From the NCBI GenBank assembly GCA_964617715.1, contig CAZTZN010000004.1:1-64000 (forward strand): a DNA stretch of 64,000 nt. The letters are read 5' to 3'. Position 1 is the stretch's first letter, and every line of letters starts with the position of its first letter. This document shows positions 19,121-28,668 of the stretch, piece after piece. The notes under the pieces are model-generated. The model did not search any database. It was not told the origin of the DNA and saw only the letters and a program-made list of their open reading frames with translations. The DNA is from JALGVA01 sp964617715. Lineage in GTDB: Bacteria > Armatimonadota > Zipacnadia > Zipacnadales > UBA5352. The translations under genes and the position numbers were made by a program.

Positions 19121-19193
19121 GTGCGTGTCCAGGGCCTGCCGGGGAGCCCCCCAACGCCCGGACGCGGGGCCGACCCACCGAGGAGGACTGAGC

Positions 19194-22100
19194 ATGCGCC
19201 ACGCCCTGATCGCCGTGCTCGCGCTCGCCGCTGCGGCGGGCTTCGCGCAAGACGACGCCATGACATTCTACGCGCCCTTCGACGGCAGTCCCGAACCTGC
19301 GCTTGCAACCGGCTCGGCGCAGGTGACCGTTGAGGGCAGCCCGCGCTTCATCGCGGGACGGGTCGGTCAGGCGATCGTGGTCAGCAACGACAACTGGCTG
19401 AGCTACCCGCTGGCGGGCAACATGAACCCGTCGCAGGGCGCCGTCGAGTTCTGGCTCCAGCCCATCGACTGGAAGGGCACCGACAACACCGACAGCCACT
19501 TCTTCGTGGGCGCCTTCGGAGCCGATCGCATCTTCATCTACAAGTTCGCGCGCTGGCGACACTTCACGTTCCACGTCGCCACCGACGACGCCGACCACTA
19601 CGAGTCACTGCGGGCGGGCATCTACCCCTGGCAACCGGGCGAGTGGCACCACGCGGTAGTCACCTGGGATCCGGCCTACCTGCGCATCTACCTGGATGGC
19701 GAGATGAAGGCGGAGGCCTCGGTCCCCTCACCCATCGATGACCTGGGCGACACCATCTACGTCGGCAGGGAGCTGGCGACGGTGCAGTTCGCGGCCGGCG
19801 AGACCGCCATCGACGAGCTGCGCATCTACGCCCGCCCGCTCTTTCCCGAGGAGGTGGCGCGCGCATACCGGCGCGCCGACAACCCGGAGATCACGCGACA
19901 GCCCTACGACGACCTCCTGGTCTACTACACCGGTTTCCCGAGCCGGCATCGTGCCGAGCTTCAGTTCGTCTCCTCGGTGCGTGTGCCCGACGGGGGCTCC
20001 GCCACGCTGACCATCACTGATCCGGAGAGCGGCGCCACGCCCGTCGAGCAGGCGCTCACCGTCGAGTCCACCGGCACGCTGGCGGGCTGCGAGATCGACA
20101 CCTCCGGCTTCGTGCCCGCGCGCTACGACGTGACCGTGCGCATCGCCGACGCCGAGGGGCAGGAGCTGCTGGAGCAGAGCAAGCTGCTGTGGATTCGCGA
20201 CAGGTTCTGGCAGCGCGAGCCCCAGGGCCTCACCACGGAGGTCCCCGCGCCCTGGGAGCCGGTTGAGGTCGGCGGGCTGACCGTGAAGACCTGGAACCGC
20301 ATCTACCGGCTCGGACGCGGCCAGGTGCAGAGCATCACCACCGCCGGTGAGCAGATCCTCGCGCGCCCGCTGGGGCTGGTCGCGGAGTCCGGCGGCGCCG
20401 CCCTGCGCCACTCCCGCGACTGGACGCTGGTCGAGCAGACGCCGCAGCAGGCGGTCTTCGAGTCCGAGCTGGCCCTGGGCGAGGCGCGCATCCCCCAGCG
20501 TCTCACCATCGAGTATGACGGTTTCATGCGCCTCGACGCCACCGTCCCCGCGGGCACCAGCCTCGACCGCCTGGAGCTTCAGGCGCCGGTGCGCGCGCCG
20601 ATCGCGAAGTACCGTCGCAACTCCAGCCAACAGGAGCGCTACTACGTCTCGGGCGACTTCGCGCCCGGCGCCTGGCCGGCCGCCGAGGTCTATGACGTCT
20701 GGCTGGGCAACGAATACCTGGGCCTGAACGTGATCTACGAGGGCTGCATCGGCTGGCCGACGGAGAGCGATGAGACGCAGGTGGAGCTGTCGGCGAGCGA
20801 TGATGAGGCCGTTTTCACCGCGCACATCGCCCGCGAGCCGGTGACGCTCGACCGGCCGCTGAACCTGAGCTTCGGTATCATCGCGACGCCGGTGCGGCCG
20901 ATGGCGGAAAACTGGCGCACCAACTGGCGGCTGTCGCCGCGGGTGGGGGAGATCCCCGACCCGGAGGTCGCTGAGGAGTTCGGAGCCGAGCAGGCGGTCA
21001 TCTGGTGGTCCGAGCGCCCCGACACACCACGCTGGTTCGCCTTCCCCGAGCCCACCGCCCCGGACGCCTTCCGGGCGATGGTGGATGACTACCATGCGCG
21101 CGGTGTCAAAGTGGTCGTCTACGATAACCTGACGAACATCTCCCCGAACGTGCCCGAGGCCATCGAATACTCGGGCGAGTGGTTCCATCGCCCCACCCCG
21201 GCACTGCTGCCCGATCCCGACCACCCGGCCCCACCTGAGCGCTGGCTCCACGCGAACCTGCGCAACCCGGACTGGATCGACTTCATCATCGGCTGGGAGG
21301 CGCGCGTCATTGACGAGTACGGCGTGGATGGCTGGTACTACGACGAGGCGGTGCCGTACGCGATGGATGGCACCCATCCGGTGTTCGCGTACCGCGAGGC
21401 CTGCAGGCGCGCCTGGGTGGCCCTGCACGACCGCAAACCCGAGGGTGGTATCATCACCCACATGTCCGGCCACTACACGGCGGCGTTCCTGTCCTTCAGC
21501 GATGCCATGCTGCAGGGCGAGCAGTACCGCTGGCCGCTGCCGCACTGGCAGGTCAGGAACGATTACACCCAGGTGCTCAAGCTCGACTACGCGCGCACCG
21601 AGCTGACCGGCATCAACCTGGGCGTGGTGCCGGTCTTCCTGCCCGAATTCTCCGGCGCGCGCGGCGGGGAGCGCAACCGGCGCAACACCGAGCACCTGCT
21701 GGCGGTCACGCGCCTGCACGACATGCTGGTCTGGCCGATATGGTGCGACCCTGAGCCGATCCGTGAGCTGTGGCAGGCTCAGGACGAGCGCTTCGGCATC
21801 GGTGAGCCGGATGTCGAGTTCCTGCCCTACTGGGAGGAGCCGCCGGCGGTGACCGACGTTGAGGACGTGCTGGTAAGCGGCTACCGGAGGCCGGGCCGCG
21901 GACTGCTGGTGGTGTCGAACTTCCTGGGGCATGAGGATCGCACGGTGACGGTGCGGCCCAACGCCGCCGTGCTGGGCTTCGAGCGGGCGTTCACGGCCGC
22001 CGACCTGCTGACCGGTGAGCCCATCGCGGTCGAGGCCGGCGCGCTACGCCTTGATCTGCCCGAGGGCCGCGCGCGCTACGTGGTGCTGATGGAGCAGTAG
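19194..22100 (+). CDS. Secreted LamG-domain glycoside-hydrolase-like protein
   Basis: 968 residues with a signal peptide ('LIAVLALAAAAGFAQ'). The start is fixed by AGGAGG at 19181-19186, 7 bases before the ATG. Residues about 25-215 are a LamG/concanavalin-like domain ('MTFYAPFDGSPEPALATGS', 'QGAVEFWLQP', 'WHHAVVTWDPAYLRIYLDGE', 'TAIDELRIYARPLFPEEVARAY'). The middle and C-terminal parts form a barrel-like hydrolase: 'RAMVDDYHARGVKVVVYDNLTNI' and 'GVDGWYYDEAVPYAMDG', with acids at strand ends, resemble uncharacterised GH-like (DUF6067-type) proteins. The substrate is unknown. It converges with the gene at 22157, 56 bp away. Confidence 0.65.
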   Translation: MRHALIAVLALAAAAGFAQDDAMTFYAPFDGSPEPALATGSAQVTVEGSPRFIAGRVGQAIVVSNDNWLSYPLAGNMNPSQGAVEFWLQPIDWKGTDNTDSHFFVGAFGADRIFIYKFARWRHFTFHVATDDADHYESLRAGIYPWQPGEWHHAVVTWDPAYLRIYLDGEMKAEASVPSPIDDLGDTIYVGRELATVQFAAGETAIDELRIYARPLFPEEVARAYRRADNPEITRQPYDDLLVYYTGFPSRHRAELQFVSSVRVPDGGSATLTITDPESGATPVEQALTVESTGTLAGCEIDTSGFVPARYDVTVRIADAEGQELLEQSKLLWIRDRFWQREPQGLTTEVPAPWEPVEVGGLTVKTWNRIYRLGRGQVQSITTAGEQILARPLGLVAESGGAALRHSRDWTLVEQTPQQAVFESELALGEARIPQRLTIEYDGFMRLDATVPAGTSLDRLELQAPVRAPIAKYRRNSSQQERYYVSGDFAPGAWPAAEVYDVWLGNEYLGLNVIYEGCIGWPTESDETQVELSASDDEAVFTAHIAREPVTLDRPLNLSFGIIATPVRPMAENWRTNWRLSPRVGEIPDPEVAEEFGAEQAVIWWSERPDTPRWFAFPEPTAPDAFRAMVDDYHARGVKVVVYDNLTNISPNVPEAIEYSGEWFHRPTPALLPDPDHPAPPERWLHANLRNPDWIDFIIGWEARVIDEYGVDGWYYDEAVPYAMDGTHPVFAYREACRRAWVALHDRKPEGGIITHMSGHYTAAFLSFSDAMLQGEQYRWPLPHWQVRNDYTQVLKLDYARTELTGINLGVVPVFLPEFSGARGGERNRRNTEHLLAVTRLHDMLVWPIWCDPEPIRELWQAQDERFGIGEPDVEFLPYWEEPPAVTDVEDVLVSGYRRPGRGLLVVSNFLGHEDRTVTVRPNAAVLGFERAFTAADLLTGEPIAVEAGALRLDLPEGRARYVVLMEQ

Positions 22101-22156
22101 CGGCCGGCGGGACCTCGTCGTCGGAGAGGCGGGACCACCGTCCGCCCCGCCGCTCG

Positions 22157-24577
22157 TCAGTCCCGGGCTCCCAGCGCCGCCCGCAGCGCCACGATGTGGT
22201 TGGCCGTGGTGCGGCGCAGGCGCTCGTAGTCGGCGCCGGTAAGCCGGTCGGCGATGGTCGAGACCACCGGGTAGTTCGCATACTCCTCGCGACTCACCGT
22301 CTGCACCTCGTCCGAGGTGGGCATCATCGCGCGCACCTCGTCCAGCCACGCCCGCGCCGCCGCGCAGTCAACGGCGCGTTCGGTCGCCTGCCCCACCAGC
22401 TCCTCGAGCATGCACAGATACCAGGTGTCCTGCGCGCCCAGCCGGAAGCCCTCCCAGTTGCGCGTGGCGATGGGGGTCACGAAGTCCTCGGGCGACATGA
22501 CCGTGTAGGCCATGTTGTGGATGAAGGGCAGCGGCCAGGAGCGCATGGTGCGGTAGCGGTACGGGCAGTGCACCGTCAGCGGGCTGGTCCACAGGTAGAG
22601 GCCGTTGATGATGCGCGCCCACTCGGCGACGTACCAGGATCGGTGCGGGTTGAAGTAGAGCCAGCCCTCGTCACCCGCGGCCGCCAGCTCTTCTCCCAGC
22701 GCCTGCCACGAGCCCCCGGCCTGCAGGTGCCTGTCCATGGCGTAGCCGTTGTAGCAGCGGATGTCCATCCACGGATCGAGATCGGCGATGGCGCCCGGCA
22801 CGTAGTCCCGCGGCAGCGTGTGCATGGTGATGTAGATGCGCTGCCGGGGGACGCGCCGGATCGGACGCGCCAGCTCGATGAACAGGTAGCGCCGCCGCTC
22901 ACCCATCACCTCGTCCATGTGCGTGAGCACGATCTCGAACTCGGGGTACTGCGCCTTGAGGGGCTCGAGCCCCCGGATGGCGCGCTCCACCGCTTCGGCG
23001 TAGCGCCCATCGCCCGCCAGCGACTCGCCGCGGTCGCCCTCGTGGATGTCCTCGTGCCCGAGCAGCGCCGCGATCTGGCGGAACTCATCCATGACGATGA
23101 TCTCGCCGTGGAAGCCGAACTCGCGCAGCAGCGCCAGGCCCTCGGCCAGCTCGTCGTAGGAGCTGACGATCGCGCCATCAACCAGCTCATGGCGGAGCCG
23201 CAGGTAGCTGAACAGGCGGGTGACGTGGTGATCGCGCAGGTCCTGCAGCTCGGCGCGCACGCGCTCGCGCACCGCGGGCGCCAGGTCCATCTGGTAGTAC
23301 ATACCGAAGGCCTTGCGCTCGGAGGGTTCGAGCGCGAAGGGCAGCACCTCGACCTCGACCGGCACCGCCAGGTCATCGCCGCCTGCGCAGGAGACCGCGA
23401 GTGTACCCGCATACCCCCCTGCGGGAGCGTCGCCGGGGATATGCACGGTCAGCGCGATCTCCTTGAAGCGCCCGGCGGGCAGGTCGAAGGGGTTGGCCGG
23501 GTCGAGCAGCGCCGCCGCGGGCACCCGCTCGGAGTCATCGACGCGCGGTCGGGGGAGCTGCATTACCCGTCGCACCGCGCGCACCTGCACGTTGGCCGCC
23601 GGGATCGCGGCGCCGTCAGGCCCGGCGAGGTCCGACGGCGTCAGCGTCAACTCACCGAGATCGCGGGTCGCGTAGATCACCGCGCCCACGGTCTGCCACT
23701 CGCCGCGCGCCGCGAAGGCGCTCAGGCGCGGCGCGTCGGGCAGCTCCGCGGGCGACTGCGCCGGGTCCAGCTCATCGACGTAGTGCTTCGGGACGAAGTG
23801 ATAGCCGCGCGCGGCGGCGGGCAGGTCGAAGGGATAGCGATCGAGGTCGGTGACCGGCGGCGGCAGGGTGGTGCTCGCCTCAGGCGCCTCCAGCTCGGGC
23901 GCGTCGATCGGCGCCTCCAGCGCGAACCGGGTGTGCGGTTCATCCCAGATCGCCAGCTCGTCGATGGCGCCATCCCACTGTCCGCTGATGGTAATGACGG
24001 GCATGGCCTGGCGGGGCGGGATGGAGTCGGCCTCCTCGCCGATCAGTTCGCCATCGACGTAGAGCGCCAGCCGGCCGTCGCCCCAGGTGAAGGCGACGTG
24101 GCGCCACTCGCCCGTGCGCCAGGCGGAGATGTCGGTGTCCACGCGCACATAGCGTCCGATGCCTGCGGCCCCGGTCGCGGCGCCGAAGACGTTGGTCGCG
24201 AGCTTGTTGCACTCGAGGTAGTTGCCACGCTCCACGCGCGCGCTGAAGAGCACGTGCACCTGCCCGTCGTCGCCATCCCAGTTGGGCCGCACCCACATCT
24301 CGACCGTGCCGCGATCCGGCCGGAAGTTCCCGTCATCACCCACGATGGCGAAGCTCTGACCGGGAACCAGGGACAGCGCCCGGCCGAAGCGCCCCTCGGT
24401 GAGCTGCAGCGTCGGGTCCATGATCGTGGGCGCGCGCGATCCGGCGGCCCAGCTTGCCGCCGCGTACCCGTCGAAATGCGCCACGTAGAGCAACCCATCA
24501 GGCACGTCCTGCGCAAGGGCTGCGGCGACACAGGTCGCAAGCATGGATAGCACGGCCAGCAGGCGAGCGGGGCGCAT
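22157..24577 (-). CDS. Secreted LamG plus GH123-like protein
   Basis: 806 residues with a signal peptide ('LLAVLSMLATCVAAALAQ'). Residues about 27-215 are a LamG module ('GLLYVAHFDGYAAASWAAGS', 'GTVEMWVRPNW', 'WRHVAFTWGDGRLALYVDGE', 'GAIDELAIWDEP'). Residues about 270-420 ('AFAARGEWQTVGAVIYATRDLGELTLTPSDL', 'AGGYAGTLAVSCAGGDDLAVPVEVEVLPFAL') match the beta-sandwich that precedes GH123/DUF4091 catalytic domains. The C-terminal part ('FGMYYQMDLAPAVRERVRAELQDL', 'ILTHMDEVMGERRR') fits that barrel. GH123 enzymes are beta-N-acetylgalactosaminidases; whether the specificity holds here is unknown. A GGGGAGGT ribosome site precedes the start. Confidence 0.65.
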   Translation of the reverse strand: MRPARLLAVLSMLATCVAAALAQDVPDGLLYVAHFDGYAAASWAAGSRAPTIMDPTLQLTEGRFGRALSLVPGQSFAIVGDDGNFRPDRGTVEMWVRPNWDGDDGQVHVLFSARVERGNYLECNKLATNVFGAATGAAGIGRYVRVDTDISAWRTGEWRHVAFTWGDGRLALYVDGELIGEEADSIPPRQAMPVITISGQWDGAIDELAIWDEPHTRFALEAPIDAPELEAPEASTTLPPPVTDLDRYPFDLPAAARGYHFVPKHYVDELDPAQSPAELPDAPRLSAFAARGEWQTVGAVIYATRDLGELTLTPSDLAGPDGAAIPAANVQVRAVRRVMQLPRPRVDDSERVPAAALLDPANPFDLPAGRFKEIALTVHIPGDAPAGGYAGTLAVSCAGGDDLAVPVEVEVLPFALEPSERKAFGMYYQMDLAPAVRERVRAELQDLRDHHVTRLFSYLRLRHELVDGAIVSSYDELAEGLALLREFGFHGEIIVMDEFRQIAALLGHEDIHEGDRGESLAGDGRYAEAVERAIRGLEPLKAQYPEFEIVLTHMDEVMGERRRYLFIELARPIRRVPRQRIYITMHTLPRDYVPGAIADLDPWMDIRCYNGYAMDRHLQAGGSWQALGEELAAAGDEGWLYFNPHRSWYVAEWARIINGLYLWTSPLTVHCPYRYRTMRSWPLPFIHNMAYTVMSPEDFVTPIATRNWEGFRLGAQDTWYLCMLEELVGQATERAVDCAAARAWLDEVRAMMPTSDEVQTVSREEYANYPVVSTIADRLTGADYERLRRTTANHIVALRAALGARD

Positions 24578-24960
24578 GAGGTGGACCTCCCCGTCGGGTC
24601 ATCGTCGCGTCTTGGGTCAGTATGCCCGCGGGTTGGTCGGCCGGTCAAGCATCATCTGTTTCTCCTGCCGGCGCCGCCGGCAGCCACTGCTTCAACCTCC
24701 GCCGCGAGATCGAGGTGGCATTGGCCGAGGTCACGGGCCGACGTGCCCGGGCGGAACTCATTGTACGACCGGACCGACTCAAGGGGGGCGTGTGCCACGC
24801 CTTCGCGCATGGTCATGCCAGGTGGCTGCCGAAGAACAAAGCGATGTAAGGAGAATGTCCGCTGGTGAAACAACTGCCGCCGCGATCGAGCACACAAATG
24901 CCGGTGTGAAGAAATCAGGCGACGCGTGCCTCCTCGCACTCGCCTGGGCAGTCCGCCGCA
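24578..24960. other. 383-bp intergenic region
   Basis: Lies between two minus-strand genes. The only structure I see is a perfect 8-bp inverted repeat with a 3-base loop at 24665-24683. Short frames here look like chance; no RNA gene is recognised. Confidence 0.4.
24665..24683 (-). terminator. GC-rich hairpin, possible terminator
   Basis: CTGCCGGC, loop GCC, then GCCGGCAG: a perfect 8-bp stem. It lies about 280 bp downstream of the DUF1961-like gene's stop and about 90 bp before the start of the GH123-like gene on the minus strand. On that strand it is followed by GAGAAACAG rather than a T run, so it is not a standard intrinsic terminator. An attenuator or simply a chance palindrome is possible. 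Confidence 0.25.
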
Positions 24961-25704
24961 CTATCCTTGCAGCCTCGTCACCCGGATGTTGTCCCACCAC
25001 AGGTAGGTGCGGAAGGTGCGCAGGCCGATCAGGCCCGAGGGCCACGGGTCGGGGTCGCGCACGCCCAGCAGGTACCGCTCGTCCACGCTGAAGCGGATGA
25101 AATCGTCGCGCCGCTCGATCTCCACGTGGTAGGTCTCGCCCTGCCGGCAGCGGTAGTTGTAGGTCTCGGCGAGAAGTTCGAAGCCGGGGCAGTGGCGGAT
25201 GCGGATGCGCGCCGGCGGCGCCTCGCCCTCGGGCATTGCCTCGGCGGCGGGAGCGTTCAGGAAGGTGATGATGTTGCCGTTGAGGACGTGGTAGCTGGCG
25301 TAGGCCGCGTCGGCGCGGTCCGCGCGGCTGTCGTAGAGGGGCGTGCCGGCAGGATCCGAGAAGAACATGAAAAAGTTGATGTTGTTGACGCCGGTCGATG
25401 AGCTGACCACGTGCGCGTCAAACTCGATGCGTACGTTGCCCTCGATGGGGGTCCTGCACCACACCGTGGCGACGTAGGCACCGCCCGAATCTGCGGGCGC
25501 GTCGGCCTTCACGTGCAGGCGGCCATCCTCGACCCAGACGCGCTCACCGCCCTCGACCCACCAGTTGTCCATGCCGTGCTCGAAGTCCTCAAACAGCAGG
25601 CAGTTCTCGTCCGCAGCCATGGGCGGAGCCTCCTGAGCGAGCAGCGGTGCCGCGGCGAAGGTGAGCACCAGCAGTGGGGAGCAGGCAGGCGAGTGTCGGC
25701 GCAT
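24961..25704 (-). CDS. Secreted DUF1961-like concanavalin-fold protein
   Basis: 247 residues with a signal peptide ('SPLLVLTFAAAPLLAQ'). The start ATG at 25704 is the first Met before the signal peptide; the frame is open further upstream into the intergenic repeat, which is not coding. The mature protein reads as one jelly-roll domain: 'CLLFEDFEHGMDNWWVEGG', 'GNVRIEFDAHVVSSSTG', 'YHVLNGNIITFLN', 'HCPGFELLAETYNYRCRQGETYHVEIER', 'LIGLRTFRTYLWWDNIRVTRL'. The 'VLNG..TFLN' and 'CPGFELLAE' segments resemble DUF1961-family proteins. It probably binds or cleaves a glycan. It is divergent from manC. Confidence 0.65.
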   Translation of the reverse strand: MRRHSPACSPLLVLTFAAAPLLAQEAPPMAADENCLLFEDFEHGMDNWWVEGGERVWVEDGRLHVKADAPADSGGAYVATVWCRTPIEGNVRIEFDAHVVSSSTGVNNINFFMFFSDPAGTPLYDSRADRADAAYASYHVLNGNIITFLNAPAAEAMPEGEAPPARIRIRHCPGFELLAETYNYRCRQGETYHVEIERRDDFIRFSVDERYLLGVRDPDPWPSGLIGLRTFRTYLWWDNIRVTRLQG

Positions 25705-26035
25705 CGTGACCACCCTCAAAAGTAGTGCGATGCAGCGGAAGCTGTCAGGGAAGTATTCCCGCGCGTGGTGCCGGGCTCCTGCCGAGGGTGCGTCCGGGGA
25801 TTTTCGGTGGCGGGTGGGGAGCCGGCCGTCCGGTATCGTACCGCACCACGAGCGCCCTCCCTTCATCTCAGCCCGGTTGTTTGCCGACAATCGGGATCCA
25901 CCCCCCCACGCCGACCCCGCCTTGCCTTGCGGCGCGGGGGCTGGTAGGATAGCTATGCTGCGCGCGGGCGCGAACTTCCGCGCGCCGCACGTGTCTGATT
26001 GTACGCATGGCCACTCGCAATGCGGAGGACAGGCG
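25705..26035. other. 331-bp divergent intergenic region
   Basis: Separates the DUF1961-like gene (minus) from manC (plus). It contains one copy of a 69-bp dispersed element (25833-25901, described separately). I see no gene or clear sigma-70 promoter in the remainder; GGAGG at 26024-26028 is the manC ribosome site. Confidence 0.5.
25833..25901. repeat. Dispersed intergenic element, copy A
   Basis: A 69-bp segment beginning GTATCGTACC and ending GGATCCAC that matches 41340-41408 at 56 of 69 positions without gaps (counted by eye). Similarity may extend weakly upstream. Both copies lie in divergent promoter regions about 115-135 bp from the minus-strand start codon. It could be a bidirectional promoter or operator, or a small dispersed repeat. 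Confidence 0.75.
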
Positions 26036-27178
26036 ATGTCACCTTCGGCGAGCCGACGCATTGCCGTGATCATGGCCGGTGGCGCGGGCGAGCGCTTCTG
26101 GCCGATCTCACGGCCCCACCGGCCCAAGCAGCTTCTGCCGCTGGGGCCGGGCGGGCGCACACTGCTCGCCGACACCGTGCGGCGCATGCACGGGCTGGTC
26201 GATGACGATTGTATGCTGGTGGTGACCGGGCGCGAGCTGCGCGAGCCCATTATCTCCTCGGACATGCCGGTATTCGCCGACCAGGTCATCGCTGAGCCGG
26301 CGCGGCGCAACACCATGGGGGCGATCGCCTGGGCGACCGCGTGGGTGCTCGGACACATGGGCGTGGCCGCCGAGGACGCCATCATGGCCGTGATCCCCGC
26401 CGATCACTACGTGGGCGACATGGACGCCTTCCGCGATGACGTGGAGGTGGCCATGGCCGCCGCCGAGGAGCTGGGGGCGCTGGTGACCGTGGGCATCCCG
26501 CCCACCCGGCCGGAGGTGGGCTACGGCTACATCGAGGTGGCGCCCGAATCGATCCACCTGCGCGGCCGAGCCGATGGCGACGGCCGAGTGCATGCCGTGG
26601 CGCGCTTCCGCGAGAAGCCCGACTTCGAGACCGCCGCCGAGTTCCTGCGGCGCGGCCACTTCCTGTGGAACAGTGGCATGTTCTTCTGGCGCATCTCGAG
26701 CTTCCTCGAGGAGCTGGCCCAGGCCGGTGCCGAGATCGCGGCGACGATCCGCCGGATGGCCGCGGCCTTGGCCGAGGACGGTCTCGCGGCGGCGGAGCGC
26801 CTCTTCGAGACACTGCCCGACATCTCGGTGGACTACGCCCTGATGGAGCGCGCGCAGCAGGTCGCGGTGGTGCGCGCCGGCTTTCCCTGGGACGACTTGG
26901 GCGCCTGGGACGCGTGGCGGCGGGTCGAAGCGGGCGACGCGGTCGGCAACGTGACGCACGGTGATCCGCTGCTGATTGACTGTCGCGGCTGCGCGGTCTA
27001 CGACGAGATGGGGGAGGACGGGCCACCGATCGCGGTCATCGGCCTCGACGGGGTGGTGGTCGCGGTGGGGCGTGACGGCGTCCTGGTGGCGCCGCTGTCG
27101 CGCGCCCAGGAGGTGCGCGACGTGGCGGCGCGGGTGCAGCGGCAATCCAACGACGCCGAAGGTCAAGTGGAGGGGTAG
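26036..27178 (+). CDS. manC: Mannose-1-phosphate guanylyltransferase
   Basis: 380 residues, cytoplasmic. It makes GDP-mannose from mannose-1-phosphate and GTP. The nucleotidyltransferase signature AGGAGERFWPISR (about residues 14-26) followed by PKQLLPL, then 'VIPADHYVGD', 'GYGYIEV', 'FREKPD', 'LWNSGMFFWR' and 'FPWDDLGAWDAW', are diagnostic of the ManC/AlgA nucleotidyltransferase domain. There is no C-terminal isomerase domain, in line with a separate manA at 28669. GGAGG lies 7 bases before the ATG at 26036; the open frame extends upstream but is non-coding there. It is first of a manC-manB-manA run. Confidence 0.95.
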   Translation: MSPSASRRIAVIMAGGAGERFWPISRPHRPKQLLPLGPGGRTLLADTVRRMHGLVDDDCMLVVTGRELREPIISSDMPVFADQVIAEPARRNTMGAIAWATAWVLGHMGVAAEDAIMAVIPADHYVGDMDAFRDDVEVAMAAAEELGALVTVGIPPTRPEVGYGYIEVAPESIHLRGRADGDGRVHAVARFREKPDFETAAEFLRRGHFLWNSGMFFWRISSFLEELAQAGAEIAATIRRMAAALAEDGLAAAERLFETLPDISVDYALMERAQQVAVVRAGFPWDDLGAWDAWRRVEAGDAVGNVTHGDPLLIDCRGCAVYDEMGEDGPPIAVIGLDGVVVAVGRDGVLVAPLSRAQEVRDVAARVQRQSNDAEGQVEG

Positions 27179-27179
27179 C

Positions 27180-28550
27180 ATGGGTGAGGGACGGACGGCG
27201 GCCTTCGGGCCGTACGATGTGCGCGGGCGCATCCCCGACGAACTCAACGAAGATATCGTCTACGACATCGGCCGCGCGTACGTGAAACTGGTGCGGCCCG
27301 AGGGCCCGGTGGCGGTAGGGCGTGATGTCCGTCTGTCGAGCCCGGAGATGTCGGCGGCGCTGATCCGCGGGCTGACCGACGCCGGCGCGGACGTGCTCGA
27401 CATCGGCCAAGTGGGCACCGAGGTGGTATACTTCGCCTCCGCGCTCGAGGGCATGGGCGGCGGGATCATGGTCACCGCCAGCCACAATCCGGCCGACTAC
27501 AACGGGCTCAAGCTCGTGCGCGCGCACGCCGTCCCCGTCAGCGGGGACTCAGGACTGCGCGAGATCGAGCGCATGGTGGCGGAGCGTGACGTGGAGAACG
27601 CGCCACGCAGGGGCAAGGCGCGGCGCGAGGACCTCAACCAGGCCTACATCGACGCGGTGATGCGCTTCGTCGAACCCGACCGGCTCGATCCACTGCACCT
27701 GCTGGTCAACGCCGGCAACGGCTGCGCCGGACCGTTCCTGGACATGATCGCCGAGCGCGTCCCGCTGCGCTTCACACGCATCGACCATGAGCCGGATGGG
27801 AGCTTTCCGCGCGGCGTGCCCAACCCGCTGCTGCCCGACAACCGCGATCGGACCGCCGATGCGGTGCGCGAAGCGGGCGCGGACCTGGGCATCGCCTGGG
27901 ACGGCGACTTCGACCGCTGCTTCTTCTTCGACGAGCACGCCCAATTCATCGAGGGCTACTACCTGGTGGGCCTGCTGGCGCGACAGATGCTGCGCGGCGC
28001 GCCCCCGGGATCGAAGGTCATCCACGATCCGCGTCTGATCTGGAACACCATCGAGATCGTGCGGGAGGCCGGCGGGGTGCCGGTGCAGAGCAAGACCGGT
28101 CACGCCTTCATCAAGGAGCGCATGCGCGCCGAGGACGCGGTCTACGGCGGCGAGATGTCGGCCCACCACTACTTCCACGATTTCACCTACGCCGATTCGG
28201 GCATGATCCCGTGGCTGGTGGTGGCCTCGATCCTCAGCGAGACCGGACGCACCATGTCGGACCTGGTGGCCGAGCGGGAGGAGCGCTTCCCGTGCAGCGG
28301 TGAACTCAACGAGCCGGTGGCCGACCATGACGCCCAGGCGGTGACGCTGGAGCGCGTCCGCGACCACTACGTGGCGCTGGGCGGAGGGTTGGACACCACC
28401 GACGGCGTGTCCATCGCCTTCGAGCGCTGGCGCTTCAATCTGCGCCCCTCGAACACCGAGCCGGTCATCCGCCTCAACCTCGAAACCCGTGGTGACCGTG
28501 CGCTGCTCAAGGAGAAGACCGAGGAGGTCCTCGGGCTCATCCGCGTCTGA
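27180..28550 (+). CDS. manB: Phosphomannomutase/phosphoglucomutase
   Basis: 456 residues, cytoplasmic. It interconverts mannose-6-phosphate and mannose-1-phosphate, supplying ManC. All four phosphohexomutase motifs are present: the phosphoserine loop TASHNP (Ser101), the metal-binding DGDFDRC near residue 241, the sugar-binding loop GGEMSAHHYF, and the phosphate-binding RPSNTEPVIRLNLE near the C-terminus. The ATG at 27180 is one base after the manC stop codon and follows a GGAGGGG ribosome site, so the two are translationally close and co-transcribed. An upstream in-frame extension overlaps manC and is rejected. Confidence 0.95.
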   Translation: MGEGRTAAFGPYDVRGRIPDELNEDIVYDIGRAYVKLVRPEGPVAVGRDVRLSSPEMSAALIRGLTDAGADVLDIGQVGTEVVYFASALEGMGGGIMVTASHNPADYNGLKLVRAHAVPVSGDSGLREIERMVAERDVENAPRRGKARREDLNQAYIDAVMRFVEPDRLDPLHLLVNAGNGCAGPFLDMIAERVPLRFTRIDHEPDGSFPRGVPNPLLPDNRDRTADAVREAGADLGIAWDGDFDRCFFFDEHAQFIEGYYLVGLLARQMLRGAPPGSKVIHDPRLIWNTIEIVREAGGVPVQSKTGHAFIKERMRAEDAVYGGEMSAHHYFHDFTYADSGMIPWLVVASILSETGRTMSDLVAEREERFPCSGELNEPVADHDAQAVTLERVRDHYVALGGGLDTTDGVSIAFERWRFNLRPSNTEPVIRLNLETRGDRALLKEKTEEVLGLIRV

Positions 28551-28668
28551 CATCGGGCCGCGCGCCTCGCCTCGTCATCGGCGGGCGTACGCACGAAGCC
28601 TTGAGCCAACCATCGAGGCGTGGCGGCGCGGGCAGTAGCGTCTCACATGCCTGGACGGAGCCGACGCC

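Noticed and set aside
24543..25091. Plus-strand gene in the 24578-24960 gap
   Set aside because: The frame overlaps two good genes on the other strand, has no ribosome site and no recognisable domain.
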